From Tetrastigma voinierianum (Eukaryota > Streptophyta > Magnoliopsida > Vitales > Vitaceae): a stretch of DNA of 64,000 nucleotides. Location: the NCBI GenBank assembly GCA_016808115.1, contig JAEQBH010001518.1, positions 310,001-374,000 on the forward strand. The letters are read 5' to 3'. The translations under genes and the position numbers were made by a program. Numbering within the stretch: position 1 is the first letter of the stretch; each line of letters begins with the position of its first letter. Below are positions 63,086-64,000 of this stretch, piece after piece. The notes under the pieces were generated by a model. The model was not told the DNA's origin. It searched no databases and was given only the letters and a program-made list of their open reading frames with translations.

Positions 63086-64000
63086 GTAATCCGATTTCAG
63101 TATAATTGGAGCCCATGACCTTTGTGATTCAAGCCCATTCACTCCATATCAGTGTAGAGCTATGTTTAGGGTCTAAAATGGTGTTTAGTTCAAGTTAATG
63201 TGGTTCCATTTTGGATTCATAAGAATTAGGGTCTATGCGAGTCAAAGATGGTTAATTAAGCACTAGTAGTCAAGTGTTTTGTCTAGTCTAATTCTTTGAG
63301 ATGAATTGGCATGTTTTTATAGTTGCACAGGTGCTGTAGCAACAATGAGTGCTTGAGATGCTGAAGAAATATCTGAGTTTCTCCTCGCTTAGCGATATTT
63401 AATTTTGAAGAGTGTTGTATGCCCGAGTGTGTAACTAACATTCCTACGACATAGCTAGGGACTCTGGGTATGTGTGGTTAGATGTTGGATAATGGAATTC
63501 ACGTGAATACTTGGTTCTTGTTTGCCATATATGCTTGTTATGCTTATTGACTGACTTCTTATGTAGCACATGGCTAGGGACTACAAGTATGTGCCTTTGG
63601 TTATAATTTGTTGAGATTAAATGTATGTTGGATGCTACCTAGGTTTATGTGATTCATGTCACCTGTCTAGCCCTAGGTGGTTAACGGATCTTTGACCCAT
63701 ATGCTCCCATGTGACCAATTCATTAATATATACCAAGTTCCGAGATTAGAGGAGTGCTACCTCACATGAAGTACATTCTCAATAGGTAACCTGATCCCCG
63801 GACCCAGACTCATGTTTCGCAGACTATTTCTTCCGAACTTGAGTCATTCGAGGTTTTTGTTCTTGCTTAATTTTCCCCTTAATAAAATAAAAATAAAAAG
63901 TAAGTGGCGACTCCAAACAAAATCGTTCCTCCTAGGGGACGGTTTTTTTCCAAAACTCGAAAACACAAACTTTTCTTTTTCATTTAAAAGTGAGTCGCGC

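Larger units (their letters stand above)
61770..64000 (+). mobile_element. Plus-strand long LTR or retroelement segment, runs off the window
   Basis: A purine tract at 62450-62520, 'catatctcc' modules, and a 3' part with 'aagtggcgactcc' (63902) and 'gtgagtcgcg' (63988), strings commonly found at the 3' end of long gypsy LTRs, all point to plus orientation. No coding domain is visible. The left edge is ambiguous because another LTR ends at 61769. Confidence 0.45.

Overview
The window looks like gene-free, repeat-packed chromatin of a flowering plant. It is AT-rich, and every coding remnant I recognise belongs to a transposable element: Ty1/copia gag-pol pieces, a plant L1-type LINE with a C-terminal RNase H, a CACTA element with subterminal repeats, a Mutator-like foldback element, and several LTRs of about 2.7-3.5 kb of the kind carried by plant Ty3/gypsy elements. 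I see no host gene, no rRNA or tRNA gene and no CRISPR. Species cannot be told from this. All coding pieces carry stops or frameshifts, so nothing here looks autonomous.

Layout. 1-7.06 kb: a long minus-strand LTR cut by the window edge, split by a plus-strand LTR (about 1.44-5.43 kb). 7.06-8.84 kb: a plus-strand copia remnant ordered pol end, LTR, gag. 8.87-10.11 kb: a foldback element with near-perfect 9-bp target duplication. 10.93-25.47 kb: an LTR element with direct repeats at both ends, carrying a second LTR element inside (15.10-20.63 kb) and a solo long LTR inside its 3' LTR (21.20-24.73 kb). 25.88-43.10 kb: a minus-strand copia element bounded by an exact 5-bp duplication (ATACA). It is split by a solo LTR at 29.50-33.01 kb and by an unclassified repeat, which itself holds a plus-strand copia element at 35.95-41.11 kb (exact duplication CAACT). 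43.6-54.3 kb: a minus-strand LINE split by a CACTA element (46.28-52.57 kb), which is split by another long LTR from 47.62 kb. 54.7-61.77 kb: minus-strand long LTRs, one with an exact TTAAA duplication (55.17-57.84 kb). 61.77-64.0 kb: a plus-strand LTR running off the window.

The elements do not cooperate as a pathway. They are layers of insertions whose order can be read: hosts first, then inserts. The most interesting signals are shared between layers. A roughly 185-190-bp module around a CATAACTTCTTCGTCCGAAC-like core is repeated in tandem in many of the LTRs. A purine-rich tract sits about 300-500 bp inside most long LTRs. A 20-bp AAGTATAAG array lies at the same offset in two related LTRs. 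One copia element has non-canonical TA...TA ends. Assignments to gypsy for the long LTRs rest on LTR form only, because no gypsy coding domain was recognised.
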